NCBI GenBank assembly: GCA_963837335.1 | Contig: CAWINS010000044.1 | Span: 1 to 64,000, forward strand | Source: RYN-230 sp963837335 | GTDB taxonomy: Bacteria; Actinomycetota; Actinomycetes; Streptosporangiales; Streptosporangiaceae | Direction of reading: 5' to 3' | Length of the DNA: 64,000 nt | Shown: piece by piece, positions 47,914-56,272 of the stretch | Position numbering within the stretch: position 1 is the first letter of the stretch | How the letters are laid out: the number at the start of each line of letters is the position of its first letter | Program-made: the position numbers and the translations under genes | The notes under the pieces: model-generated | The model's database searches: none | What the model was told of the DNA's origin: nothing | Seen by the model: the letters and a program-made list of their open reading frames with translations, nothing else

Positions 47914-48196
47914 GATCCTCAGGGTATCCCTTGCGGCTTGCGTAACATGTCCAGTCGCGAGAGGCTAGCCTGCCACGCGGAACGGTGACCACTCGGCAAG
48001 CATGGTATGGCCCAGGCGGGCTATGCGCGAAATGGGCCCAACGGGCTCTGGCGCTGACCCCCTGATCTTCCGTAAGTTACTTTTCCGCAACACCGACAAC
48101 GGAAACAGGCGTGAAAACGTCTGCCCCTGGACCGCAGGTGAACGCCATCCGGCGTGACGACCTCCCGGGCCGTGACGATCAGGAGGAGTGGGCCAC

Positions 48197-48499
48197 ATGT
48201 GGATCACAGACTGGACCGCCCGCGCCGCATGCAAGGGAACGGACCCGGACGAGCTTTTCGTCCAGGGTGCGGCGCAGAACCGGGCCAAGCTGATCTGCCG
48301 CGGCTGCACCGTCCGCACCGAATGCCTGGCCGATGCGCTAGACAACCGCATCGAGTTCGGCGTCTGGGGCGGCATGACCGAACGTGAGCGCCGGGCACTG
48401 CTCCGCCGCCGCCCCGACGTGACGTCGTGGCGGGAACTGCTGGAGCACGCCCGCAACCAGTACGAGCGCACCTCGGACGACGAACTGGTTGCTAGCTGA
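48197..48499 (+). CDS. wblA: WhiB-family transcriptional regulator, WblA/WhiB4-like
   Basis: 100 residues. The four cluster cysteines are C12, C34, C37 and C43, and the turn FGVWGGMTERERRALLRRRP is present. The ATG at 48197 is preferred because AGGAGG lies 10 bases upstream; a GTG at 48188 is too close to it. Streptomyces WblA and mycobacterial WhiB4 carry the same DELFVQGAAQNRAK segment and sit beside the same PBP and paired ATPase genes. Probably a [4Fe-4S] redox- or NO-sensitive regulator. Confidence 0.92.
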   Translation: MWITDWTARAACKGTDPDELFVQGAAQNRAKLICRGCTVRTECLADALDNRIEFGVWGGMTERERRALLRRRPDVTSWRELLEHARNQYERTSDDELVAS

Positions 48500-48533
48500 C
48501 AAGCCGGATGAAATCGCTCAGCGAGCAGCGTCG

Positions 48534-49826
48534 CTAGCTGAGCCTCACCCCCCGGGCGAGTTCCTTCCCCACCGAGCGCAGGCCATCGAGGTCATGGACG
48601 TCCTCTGGCTGCGCGAGGACCTCGGCTATCGGGATCGCCGGGTGAGCTGCTGAGAAGCTTTCTTCCAGCCGACGCTCCCGCTCAGCCAGCTGCATCCGCT
48701 CTGCGTGCAAGCGCAGGGCGGTCGCGGTGAGCGGATGACGTGACATGGTCGCAGCCGCAGCGGGTGTCCCGCGCAGGTCGCGGGCTCCCGCTTCGGGGCC
48801 AGCGAGACCGTTCCCGGCTCGCTGGCCATCCTCTCCTTGGCCGTTTTCACCCAGGCCAAGGGGATTCTCGCCATTTCCCGGAACCGGCTGCAGCACCTCG
48901 GCCGCGGCCAGGCTGCGCGCGGCCGACAGCCCGGCCGCCGGTGAGCGGTGCACCCGGTTGACGATCAGGCCGGCGAGCGGCATCTGGTCCGAAGACAGCC
49001 GGTCCACGAAGTACGACGCCTCGCGCAGGGCGTCCGGCTCGGGGGTGGCGATGACCAGGAACGCGGTCCCGGGTGCCTGGAGCAGCCGGTAGGTGTCCTC
49101 GGCCCGCTCACGGAACCCGCCGAACATGGTGTCGAAGGCCGCGATGAAGGTCTGCACGTCGCGGAGCATCTGGACGCCGATGATCTTGGTGATCACGCCG
49201 GTCACCATGGTGAAGCCGGCCGTCATGAACTTCAGGTACGCCCGGCCGCCCGCCTTGGTGGGGGTGCTCAGCAGCCGGATCAGCCGTCCGTCGAGGAACC
49301 GGCCCAGGCGCTGCGGGGCATCCAGGAAATCGAGCGCCGACCGGCTCGGCGGCGTATCCACCACGATCAGGTCCCACTCGTCGGCCCGGCGCAGCTGGCC
49401 CAGCTTCTCCATGGCCATGTACTCCTGCGTGCCGGCGAAGCTCGACGACAGCGACTGGTAGAACGGGTTGGCCAGGATCTGCGCGGCCCGGTCCGGGTCG
49501 GAGTGCGCTTCGACGATCTCGTCGAAGGTCCGCTTCATGTCCAGCATCATCGCGTGCAGGCTGCCCCCCGCCGCCTCGCCGTTGCTGGTCGCACCGGGGA
49601 CCGGCCGCGGGGTGTTATCCAGTGACGACAGGCCCATCGATTGCGCGAGGCGCCGGGCCGGGTCCACGGTGAGCACGACCGCGTGCCTGCCCCGCTCGGC
49701 GGCGCGCAGGCCCAGCGCCGCGGCGGTCGTGGTCTTGCCGACCCCACCCGAGCCGCAGCACACGATGATCCGGGTCCGCGGATCATCCAGCAGCCGGTCC
49801 ACCTCGAGGGCTGGCCCTGGTCGCAT
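48534..49826 (-). CDS. ArsA-like P-loop ATPase, second of a pair
   Basis: About 430 residues from ATG at 49826 with AGGGAG upstream; a GTG at 49880 is an in-frame alternative. Walker A is CGSGGVGKTTTAAAL. The conserved ArsA/Get3-type segments include VVLTVDPARRLAQSMGL and LIVVDTPPSRSALDFLDAP. The C-terminal half contains a Gly/Glu-rich insertion around PVPGNGENPLGLGENGQGED. The pair corresponds to Rv3679/Rv3680-type genes beside whiB4. Its role in this organism is unproven. Confidence 0.88.
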   Translation of the reverse strand: MRPGPALEVDRLLDDPRTRIIVCCGSGGVGKTTTAAALGLRAAERGRHAVVLTVDPARRLAQSMGLSSLDNTPRPVPGATSNGEAAGGSLHAMMLDMKRTFDEIVEAHSDPDRAAQILANPFYQSLSSSFAGTQEYMAMEKLGQLRRADEWDLIVVDTPPSRSALDFLDAPQRLGRFLDGRLIRLLSTPTKAGGRAYLKFMTAGFTMVTGVITKIIGVQMLRDVQTFIAAFDTMFGGFRERAEDTYRLLQAPGTAFLVIATPEPDALREASYFVDRLSSDQMPLAGLIVNRVHRSPAAGLSAARSLAAAEVLQPVPGNGENPLGLGENGQGEDGQRAGNGLAGPEAGARDLRGTPAAAATMSRHPLTATALRLHAERMQLAERERRLEESFSAAHPAIPIAEVLAQPEDVHDLDGLRSVGKELARGVRLS

Positions 49827-49827
49827 G

Positions 49828-49875
49828 TCAGGCTGCTCCCTGTTTGTTTCTTCGCATAGCTCAGGCTGCTCCCTG
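49828..49875 (-). repeat. Duplicated 15-bp translation-start segment
   Basis: TCAGGCTGCTCCCTG occurs at 49828-49842 and 49861-49875 (33-base period), each preceded by TCGCAT. On the coding strand this duplicates a ribosome-binding site plus ATGCGA, creating a nine-codon reading (MRRNKQGAA) that stops one base before the second ATG. Confidence 0.65.
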
Positions 49876-50874
49876 CTCACGCAGTGCGGCGGCCAGCCGG
49901 TACAGCCCGGCCAGGTCCATCTGGTCAGTGATCAGCGGGAGGTCGTAGCAGGGCTGCCCGGCGTCGGCCAGCCGGGCCCGCTGGGCCCGCTGGGCCAGCT
50001 CCTCACGGGCGTGCTCGGTCAGCTCCGCGGTCAGGCTGGCGGCCAGCCCGCGCAGGTCCTCGACGCCCGCCGCCTTCAGGCCCAGGTCCAGCTCGTGCTC
50101 GTCCAGCGCCCCGCCGGCCGCCGCCTGCAGCTGCTCCTCGGTCAGGTCCACCGGGCGGACCATGTTGATCATGATGCCGCCGAGCTGGAGGCCGCCCTGG
50201 GCCAGCCCGCGCAGCTCGGCCACGCCGTCCAGGGTCTCCTGGACCGGCATCTCCTCCAGGACCGTCACGAAATGCACGGCGGTCTGCGGGGATTTGATCA
50301 CGCTCTGCACGGTGTCGGCGTGGCCGCGGATCGGACCCACCTTGGCCAGGCCGGATATCTCGGTGGCCACGTTCAGGAAATTGCCGATCCGGCCGGTGGG
50401 CGGGGCGTCCATGACCACCGCGTCGTAGTAGAGCCGTCCCCCGGACCGGCGCCGGGTGGCCTCGACGGCCTTGCCGGTCAGCAGCACGTCACGCAGGCCG
50501 GGGGCAATGGTGGTGGCGAAGTCAACCACGCCCAGGCGGGTCAGGGCGGTCCCGGCGTGCCGGAGGTTGTAGAACATCTCCAGGTACTCGATCAGGGCGG
50601 CCTCGGGATCGGCGGCGAGCCCTTCCACCTCCCCGCCGGGCAGGGTGGGGGTGCCCGGAGCTACCGCGACCCGCCGCTCCGCGTACGGCAGCGGCGGGGA
50701 GTCGAAGAGGCGGGCGATGCCCTGGCGTCCCTCGACTTCCATGAGCAGCACCCGGCGGCCGCCGGCCGCCAGCGCGATGGCCAGTGCCCCGGCTACCGTC
50801 GTCTTGCCCGTCCCGCCCTTGCCGGTGACAACGTGCAGCCGGACACCTTCCCAATCTGTGTCCCGCGACTTCAC
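49861..50874 (-). CDS. ArsA-like P-loop ATPase, first of a pair
   Basis: 337 residues from GTG at 50874 (VKSRDTDWEGVRLHVVTGKG). Walker A is GKGGTGKTTVAGALA. VVMDAPPTGRIGNFLNVATE is the ArsA-type switch region. The gene pair lies next to wblA and the PBP gene, as in mycobacteria (Rv3679/Rv3680) and Streptomyces. The two ATPases probably act together. Earlier in-frame starts would run into the divergent SPFH gene and are unlikely. Confidence 0.9.
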   Translation of the reverse strand: MKSRDTDWEGVRLHVVTGKGGTGKTTVAGALAIALAAGGRRVLLMEVEGRQGIARLFDSPPLPYAERRVAVAPGTPTLPGGEVEGLAADPEAALIEYLEMFYNLRHAGTALTRLGVVDFATTIAPGLRDVLLTGKAVEATRRRSGGRLYYDAVVMDAPPTGRIGNFLNVATEISGLAKVGPIRGHADTVQSVIKSPQTAVHFVTVLEEMPVQETLDGVAELRGLAQGGLQLGGIMINMVRPVDLTEEQLQAAAGGALDEHELDLGLKAAGVEDLRGLAASLTAELTEHAREELAQRAQRARLADAGQPCYDLPLITDQMDLAGLYRLAAALREQGAA

Positions 50875-51114
50875 CCACAGGAGGCTATCTCCGCCCGGCC
50901 ACCAGATACTCCGCTCGCCCGGGGGCTGCGGAGCTCGCCGGCGGGTGGCGATGTCCCGCGCGGGAGTGCTGCGGTCAGGGGGTCTGGCGGGCCGCTGGTC
51001 ATGGGGTCCGGCGGGCTGCGGCGGGGGGTAGTGTCGCGCGTCCCGTTTGTCACTAGGCTGGTCCTGAAAGGGCCAGACGGCGGGGGACCTCAGCGATGAG
51101 AAGAGGTGTGTCCG

Positions 51115-52221
51115 ATGGTCGCAGCCCTGATTGTCATCGTGGTTCTGATCATCTTGGCCGGAGCGACAGTGGTCGGCCGCTCGCTCCGGGTAGTGCAGCA
51201 GTACGAGCAAGGCATCGTGTTCCGGTTCGGCCGGGTCCTGCCCGGCGTCCGGGGACCGGGACTGACCATCCTGCGGCCGGTCGGCGACCGCATGCAGAAG
51301 GTCAACATGCAGATCATCGCCATGGCGGTCCCGGCCCAGGAGGGCATCACCAGGGACAACGTCAGCGTCCGGGTGGACGCGGTGGTCTACTTCCGGGTCA
51401 TCGACCCCATCAAGGCGGTCGTGAACGTCCAGAACTACATGTTCGCCGTGTCGCAGCAGGCCCAGACCTCGCTGCGGTCCATCATCGGCCAGTCCGAGAT
51501 GGACCAGCTGCTCGCCGAGCGGGACACCGTCAACCGGGAACTGCGCCGGATCATCGACGAGCCGACCGAGGGACCCTGGGGCATCCGGGTGGAGCGGGTC
51601 GAGCTCAAAGACGTGAACCTGCCCGAAGGGATGAAGCGGTCCATGTCCCGCCAGGCCGAGGCCGAGCGGGAACGGCGGGCCAGGATCATCTCCGCCGACG
51701 GTGAGTACCAGGCCTCCAAGCGGCTCGCCGCGGCGGCCAACGTGATGGCCCGTGACCCGGCCGCGCTTCAGCTCCGGCTGCTGCAGACCGTGGTCGAGGT
51801 CGCCGCCGAGAAGAACAGCACGCTGGTCATGCCGGTGCCGGTCGAGCTGCTCCGGTTCTTCGACCGGGTGGCGCCCGGTGTGGCCGAGTCAGCGGCGGTG
51901 GCGCCGCCGCCAGCCGACACCGGGGACGCCGAGCTCGCGGCGGCCGAGGCCGCGGCCGAGGTCGGCGGGGCCGAAGAGTTGCCCGGGATCGCCGTCGCGC
52001 CGCTCTCGGAGATCGCTAACGCTCCGCTCCCGGAGATTCCCGAGGCGCCCGTGCCGGAGCTGGACGAGTCGGCCATCCCGCCGGTTCCCGAGGACGCCAT
52101 CCCGCCGGTCCCCGAGGCCGCGCCCGCCCCGGAATCCACCACCCCCGGAACTGCCGCCCCCGGCACCGTGGGGACACCCCCGGCTGACGGGCAGGAAACC
52201 CCGAACGGCAGGAGGCCCTAG
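51115..52221 (+). CDS. SPFH/band-7 (stomatin-like) membrane protein
   Basis: 368 residues from ATG at 51115. One N-terminal helix (VAALIVIVVLIILAGATVVG) precedes an SPFH domain (VVQQYEQGIVFRFGRVLPGV through VELKDVNLPEGMKRSMSRQA). A coiled-coil-forming EAERERRARI segment follows, then a 100-residue acidic Ala/Pro/Glu tail. Slipin-type proteins organise membrane microdomains and often associate with NfeD proteases; no nfeD gene is adjacent. Confidence 0.9.
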   Translation: MVAALIVIVVLIILAGATVVGRSLRVVQQYEQGIVFRFGRVLPGVRGPGLTILRPVGDRMQKVNMQIIAMAVPAQEGITRDNVSVRVDAVVYFRVIDPIKAVVNVQNYMFAVSQQAQTSLRSIIGQSEMDQLLAERDTVNRELRRIIDEPTEGPWGIRVERVELKDVNLPEGMKRSMSRQAEAERERRARIISADGEYQASKRLAAAANVMARDPAALQLRLLQTVVEVAAEKNSTLVMPVPVELLRFFDRVAPGVAESAAVAPPPADTGDAELAAAEAAAEVGGAEELPGIAVAPLSEIANAPLPEIPEAPVPELDESAIPPVPEDAIPPVPEAAPAPESTTPGTAAPGTVGTPPADGQETPNGRRP

Positions 52222-52328
52222 CGGCCGGCGGACTGCGGAGCTCCTGGCTGACGGCGGAGTTCCCGGCTGAGAGCGGCTCCGGCTGACGCCAGCCTGAGGT
52301 CCGGCGGCCTGCCCGCTAGGGTGGCGCC

Positions 52329-52490
52329 ATGCAAAAGTGGGAGTACGCGACAGTGCCGTTGCTGGTGCACGCAACCAAGCAGATCCTGGACAACTGGGGC
52401 GACGACGGCTGGGAGCTCGTGGCGCTGGTGCCGGGACCGAACCCCGAGCAGCTGGTGGCCTACATGAAGCGGGCCAAGGGGGAGTCATGA
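52329..52490 (+). CDS. DUF4177 family small protein
   Basis: 53 residues: MQKWEYATVPLLVHATKQIL followed by DNWGDDGWELVALVPG, the typical DUF4177 pattern. ATG at 52329. The stop overlaps the RidA-family start by four bases (ATGA), so the two are coupled. Function unknown. Confidence 0.88.
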   Translation: MQKWEYATVPLLVHATKQILDNWGDDGWELVALVPGPNPEQLVAYMKRAKGES

Positions 52491-52987
52491 CGGCCGGGGT
52501 GACACCGGCGGGCAGCTCCCCTGAGGAGCGGCTCGCCGCGCTGGGCCTGGCGCTCCCGGCGGTGACCCCGCCGCTGGCCGCCTACGTGCCTGCCGTACGG
52601 ACCGGCGCCTACGTCTACACCTCGGGCCAGCTCCCGATGGTCGACGGAGCGCTGCAGATGACCGGCAAGGTCGGGGCCGAGGTCGGCGTGGCGGAAGCCG
52701 CGGCGCTCGCCCGGATCTGTGCGCTGAACGCTCTCGCCGCCGTGGCGTCGGTATCGGGTGGCCTGTCGGCCGTGATCCGGGTGGTCAAGGTCACCGGGTT
52801 CGTGGCCAGCGCGCCCGACTTCACCCAGCAGGCCCAGGTCGTCAACGGGGCCAGCGAGCTGCTCCTGGAGGTGTTCGGTGAAGCCGGGCGGCACGCCCGC
52901 AGCGCGGTCGGGATGGCGGTCCTCCCACTCGACACTCCCGTCGAAGTCGAGCTGATCGCCGAGGTCGGGGACGCCCCGCGTGCCTGA
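52487..52987 (+). CDS. RidA/YjgF family protein
   Basis: 166 residues from ATG at 52487. YVPAVRTGAYVYTSGQLPMV and the ending RSAVGMAVLPLDTPVEVELI fit the RidA family, enamine/imine deaminases. The actinobacterial longer form occurs near crp and NUDIX genes. The C-terminus overlaps the NUDIX gene start by eight bases. Confidence 0.93.
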   Translation: MTAGVTPAGSSPEERLAALGLALPAVTPPLAAYVPAVRTGAYVYTSGQLPMVDGALQMTGKVGAEVGVAEAAALARICALNALAAVASVSGGLSAVIRVVKVTGFVASAPDFTQQAQVVNGASELLLEVFGEAGRHARSAVGMAVLPLDTPVEVELIAEVGDAPRA

Positions 52988-53933
52988 GCCGGCCAGTACC
53001 GGGCCGGGCCGAGTCGGCCAGTGCCGGGTCGGCCAGTGCTGGGTCGGCCAGCAGGGGCCGGCCAGCCCGGCCCCGCCGGACCACGCGATCTTGCGCCTGC
53101 CCGCCGTCCTGGCCGAGCAGGCCCGGGATGTCCTGAGCGGCCGGAAGCCGCCAGCGACCCCCCGCGACGCCGCCTCGGTGCTGCTGCTCCGGCCGGTGGC
53201 AGAGAACCAGCCCGGGCGGCCCGGTATCGAGGTCTACCTGCTGCGTCGCGTCCGGTCCATGGCGTTCGCGCCCGGTGCGTCGGTCTTCCCCGGCGGGTCG
53301 GTGGATCCCCGGGACGCCGAGGAGGGACTGGCCTGGGCCGGGCCTGATCCGGTGGAGTGGGGCCGGGACCTGGACGCGCGCGCCGACGTGGCCCGGGCGC
53401 TGGTGTGTGCCGCGGTCCGGGAGACGTTCGAGGAGTCCGGCGTGCTGCTGGCCGGCCCGACCGCCAGCACCGTGGTCGCGGACACCAGCGGCCCGGACTG
53501 GGAGGCGGACCGGCAGGCCCTGCTGGACCATTCGCTGTCCCTGGCCGGCCTTCTCGGCCGCCGTGGCCTGGTGCTGCGCTCGGACCTGCTGCGCCCCTGG
53601 GCGCGCTGGATCACCCCGGTCGTCGAGCCCCGCCGGTATGACACCAGGTTCTTCCTCGCCGCCATCCCGGCCGGGCAGCGGACCAGGCACGTCGGCGGCG
53701 AGGCCGACGAGGTGGCCTGGTGGCAGCCGGATGCGGCGATCCGGGCCGCGCACCAGCGTGAACTGCGGCTGATGCCGCCGACCGCGGTGTGCCTGGCTGA
53801 GGTGGGCGCGTACGGGCAGGTGGACGCGGCGCTGCAGGCCACCCGCGATCTCCGCCCGGTGATGCCGGAGGTCGTCGAGACCGGAGACACCCTGTGGCTG
53901 ACCGCGGACCTGGACGTGGAGTACCCCCTGTGA
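52980..53933 (+). CDS. NUDIX hydrolase
   Basis: 317 residues from GTG at 52980. The Nudix box is split by a roughly 35-residue insert: FPGGSVDPRDAEEG, then AAVRETFEESGVLL, as in NUDT19/coenzyme-A-pyrophosphatase-like members. Residues 11-25 form a five-residue repeat (VGQCR, VGQCW, VGQQG) from a 15-bp tandem repeat. A downstream start would exclude the repeat. Coupled to the MBL gene by GTGA. Confidence 0.87.
   Translation: MPEPASTGPGRVGQCRVGQCWVGQQGPASPAPPDHAILRLPAVLAEQARDVLSGRKPPATPRDAASVLLLRPVAENQPGRPGIEVYLLRRVRSMAFAPGASVFPGGSVDPRDAEEGLAWAGPDPVEWGRDLDARADVARALVCAAVRETFEESGVLLAGPTASTVVADTSGPDWEADRQALLDHSLSLAGLLGRRGLVLRSDLLRPWARWITPVVEPRRYDTRFFLAAIPAGQRTRHVGGEADEVAWWQPDAAIRAAHQRELRLMPPTAVCLAEVGAYGQVDAALQATRDLRPVMPEVVETGDTLWLTADLDVEYPL
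53013..53057 (+). repeat. 15-bp tandem repeat in the NUDIX gene 5' end
   Basis: GTCGGCCAGTGCCGG, GTCGGCCAGTGCTGG and GTCGGCCAGCAGGGG follow each other without gaps. The unit is a multiple of three, so it adds five residues per copy. Confidence 0.85.
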
Positions 53934-54793
53934 CCGGCGTCCCGCCTTCCGGGGCCGTCGATGGCTCGGGCACCGTGCGGGCCCGCTGCGTCCTCGCCCC
54001 CAATCCCGGGCCGATGACCCTTAACGGGACCAACACCTGGCTGATCGCCGAGCCAGGGTCGGCCGTGGCCATGGTCGTGGACCCAGGGCCGGACGACGAG
54101 GCGCACCTGGGGCGGGTCCGGGACCTGGCCGCCGCGGCGGGCCAGCGGATCGGCCGCATCCTGCTCACCCACGGGCACCTGGACCACTCGGAGGGCGCGG
54201 CCCGGCTGGCCGCCCTGACCGGGGCACCGGTCATGGCCGTGGACCCGGCGCTGCGGCGCGGACCGGGCGAGAGCCGCGCCCAGAGCGGCGGGGTGGCCGA
54301 CGGCGGCCTGGGGCCGGGCGACGTGCTCACCGAGGCGGGCTGTGAGCTGCGGGTGGTGGCGTCGCCCGGGCACACCGCCGACTCGGTTTGCCTGCTGCTG
54401 TCCGCCGACGGGGCCCTGCTCACCGGGGACACGGTGCTCGGCCGGGGCACCACGGTCATCGCCGAGGACGGCAGCCTGGCCGACTACCTGGCCACCCTGG
54501 ACCGGCTCCGGGCCCTCGCCGACGAGCAGCAGCTGAGCACGCTGCTGCCAGGCCACGGGCCGCTGCTCACCGACCCGGCTGGCGTGCTCGATTTCTACAT
54601 CTCGCACCGCCGGGAGCGGCTCGCCGAGATCCGCGCCGCCCTCGCCGCAGGGGACCGGACTGGCGAGGAGATCGTCGCCCGCGTCTACGCGGATGTGGAC
54701 CGCAGCCTCTGGCCCTTCGCCCGGTGGTCGGTCCGGGCCCAGCTGGACTACCTGGCCAGCCAGGGGGAACTGCCCCCGGGAGTCAGCCCCTGA
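53930..54793 (+). CDS. MBL-fold metallohydrolase (RNase Z/beta-lactamase-like)
   Basis: 287 residues from GTG at 53930. The zinc motif THGHLDHSEG and the later SPGHTADSVCLLL and TGDTVLGRGT give the metal ligands. The C-terminal helical part (SHRRERLAEIRAAL, WPFARWSVRAQLDYL) is typical of LACTB2-like hydrolases. It ends 60 bases before the convergent crp stop; the gap holds a 14-bp tandem repeat. Confidence 0.93.
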   Translation: MTGVPPSGAVDGSGTVRARCVLAPNPGPMTLNGTNTWLIAEPGSAVAMVVDPGPDDEAHLGRVRDLAAAAGQRIGRILLTHGHLDHSEGAARLAALTGAPVMAVDPALRRGPGESRAQSGGVADGGLGPGDVLTEAGCELRVVASPGHTADSVCLLLSADGALLTGDTVLGRGTTVIAEDGSLADYLATLDRLRALADEQQLSTLLPGHGPLLTDPAGVLDFYISHRRERLAEIRAALAAGDRTGEEIVARVYADVDRSLWPFARWSVRAQLDYLASQGELPPGVSP

Positions 54794-54795
54794 CC

Positions 54796-54858
54796 GTCAG
54801 TGCTGCCGGATCAGTGCTGCCTGGTCAGTGCTGCCTGGTCAGTGCTGCCTGGTCAGTG
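54796..54858. repeat. 14-bp tandem repeat in the convergent MBL-crp gap
   Basis: Four and a half copies of a GTCAGTGCTGCCTG unit (54796-54809, 54810-54823, 54824-54837, 54838-54851, 54852-54858). It begins three bases after the MBL stop, and its last partial copy includes the crp stop codon. Confidence 0.88.
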
Positions 54859-55536
54859 GGCCCGCTTGGCCAGCCGGTCCGCGTCGATGATCAGCACGGA
54901 CTTGGCCGACAAGGTCAGCCAGCCCCGGGCGGCGAAGTCGGCCAGCGCCTTGTTCACCGTCTCCCGGGACGCCCCGACCAGCTGGGCCAGCTCTTCCTGG
55001 GTGAGATCGTGGTGAACCTGAAGCCCTTCCGCGGTCTGCTCACCGAAGCGGTCCGCGAGGTCCAGCAGGGCCTTGGCCACCCGGCCCGGCACGTCGGTGA
55101 AGACCAGGTCGGCCATGACGTCGTTAGCCCGGCGCAGCCGCTGGGCCAGGGCCCGCAGCAGATGCAGGGACACCTCGGGGCGTCCGGTCAGCCAGTCCAG
55201 CAGCTCGTCATGGGCCAGGGCGGCCAGCCGGGTATCGGTGACCGCGACCGCGCTCGAGGTCCGCGGGCGCGGGTCGAACAGGGAAAGCTCGCCGAACATC
55301 TCACCCGGGCCGAGCACGCTGAGCAGATTCTCCCGCCCGTCCGGTGCGGCGCGGGTCAGTTTGATCTTGCCTTCGAGTACCACGTAGAGCCGGTCCCCGG
55401 CATCGCCTTCATCGAACAGCCGTTCCGCCCGGACAAGATCGACGTCTGTCACCAGGGACCGCAGTGCTTTGGCGCCCTCATCATCGAGAGCCTCAAACAG
55501 CGGCGCCCGGCTGAGAACGTCCTCCGCATGTTCCAC
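54853..55536 (-). CDS. crp: Crp/Fnr-family transcriptional regulator
   Basis: 227 residues from GTG at 55536, with AGGAGG 6 bases upstream. The cyclic-nucleotide-binding domain includes YVVLEGKIKLTRAAPDGREN and GEMFGELSLFDPRPRTSSAV, the cAMP pocket. The C-terminal helix-turn-helix is LTQEELAQLVGASRETVNKA. It matches mycobacterial Crp (Rv3676) and Streptomyces Crp, whose genes lie in the same neighbourhood as the whiB4/ArsA cluster. A perfect palindrome sits just upstream of its ribosome-binding site. Confidence 0.95.
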   Translation of the reverse strand: MEHAEDVLSRAPLFEALDDEGAKALRSLVTDVDLVRAERLFDEGDAGDRLYVVLEGKIKLTRAAPDGRENLLSVLGPGEMFGELSLFDPRPRTSSAVAVTDTRLAALAHDELLDWLTGRPEVSLHLLRALAQRLRRANDVMADLVFTDVPGRVAKALLDLADRFGEQTAEGLQVHHDLTQEELAQLVGASRETVNKALADFAARGWLTLSAKSVLIIDADRLAKRAH

Positions 55537-55547
55537 GGGTGCCTCCT

Positions 55548-55566
55548 TGTGCACGTTATATGCACA
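55548..55566. promoter_or_regulatory. Palindrome upstream of crp, candidate autoregulatory CRP site
   Basis: TGTGCA-CGTTATA-TGCACA, perfect 6-bp arms, next to the crp ribosome-binding site. On the crp strand the centre reads TATAAC, a possible -10 element, so Crp binding here would repress its own promoter. The arms resemble the TGTGA/TCACA half-sites of Crp. Confidence 0.55.
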
Positions 55567-55663
55567 GTGTCGCGCATCACCGGGCCTGCCCGCGAGCGGG
55601 CCCGTCCAGGTCATGCCGGTAATGCGGAGACCCGGGCCCCGGCGGGCACCGGGGTCTGGCTGG

Positions 55664-56152
55664 TTACTCTTCGGATTCCAGCAGCCGCAGGCGGCAGATC
55701 TCGATTTCCTTTTCCGCCTCCGCCCGGCCGATCCAGCCGCCGATCTCCACCTCTTTGCCCGGCTCCAGGGCCTTGTAGACCTCGAAGAAGTGCTGGATCT
55801 CCAGCCGGTCGAACTCATTCACGTCGTCGATATCGGCCAGTCCGGACATCCGGGGATCGGTCGCCGCCACGCACAGGATCTTGTCGTCCAGGCCCTTCTC
55901 GTCCCGCATCCGGAACATGCCGATGGCCCGGCAGCGGATCAGGCAGCCTGGGAAGGTGGGCTCTTCCAGCAGCACGAGCGCGTCGAGCGGATCCCCGTCG
56001 TCGGCCAGTGTGTCCTCGACGTATCCGTAGTCCGAGGGGTACCGGGTCGAGGTGAACAGCATCCGGTCCAGCCGGATGCGGCCGGTCTCATGGTCCATCT
56101 CATACTTGTTCCGTTGCCCTTTGGGGATCTCGATGACTACATCGAATTGCAC
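55664..56152 (-). CDS. ppa: Inorganic pyrophosphatase
   Basis: 162 residues, a normal family-I bacterial size. MQFDVVIEIPKGQRNKYEMD and the catalytic signature DGDPLDALVLLEEPTFPGCL are intact. Hydrolyses pyrophosphate to drive biosynthesis. Divergent from the D-Ala-D-Ala peptidase gene. Confidence 0.97.
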   Translation of the reverse strand: MQFDVVIEIPKGQRNKYEMDHETGRIRLDRMLFTSTRYPSDYGYVEDTLADDGDPLDALVLLEEPTFPGCLIRCRAIGMFRMRDEKGLDDKILCVAATDPRMSGLADIDDVNEFDRLEIQHFFEVYKALEPGKEVEIGGWIGRAEAEKEIEICRLRLLESEE

Positions 56153-56272
56153 GATGTCGCTCCCTGGCCGTGAAGGTGATTGACTCCGGTGCCTGGACGT
56201 GGCCCAGGCCGCCTTCCTGGCTCACGGGGACTGGTGTCGGCTGGGTCCCCGCTTCCGGAGTCTAAGCATCTC

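Noticed and set aside
46471..47988. Long plus-strand reading opposite the PBP gene
   Set aside because: Shadow of the PBP frame; composition is low-complexity and no family is recognisable.
49861..51210. Extended ArsA reading beginning at 51210
   Set aside because: The first 110 residues are shadow-like and overlap the divergent SPFH gene; the P-loop protein starts naturally at 50874.
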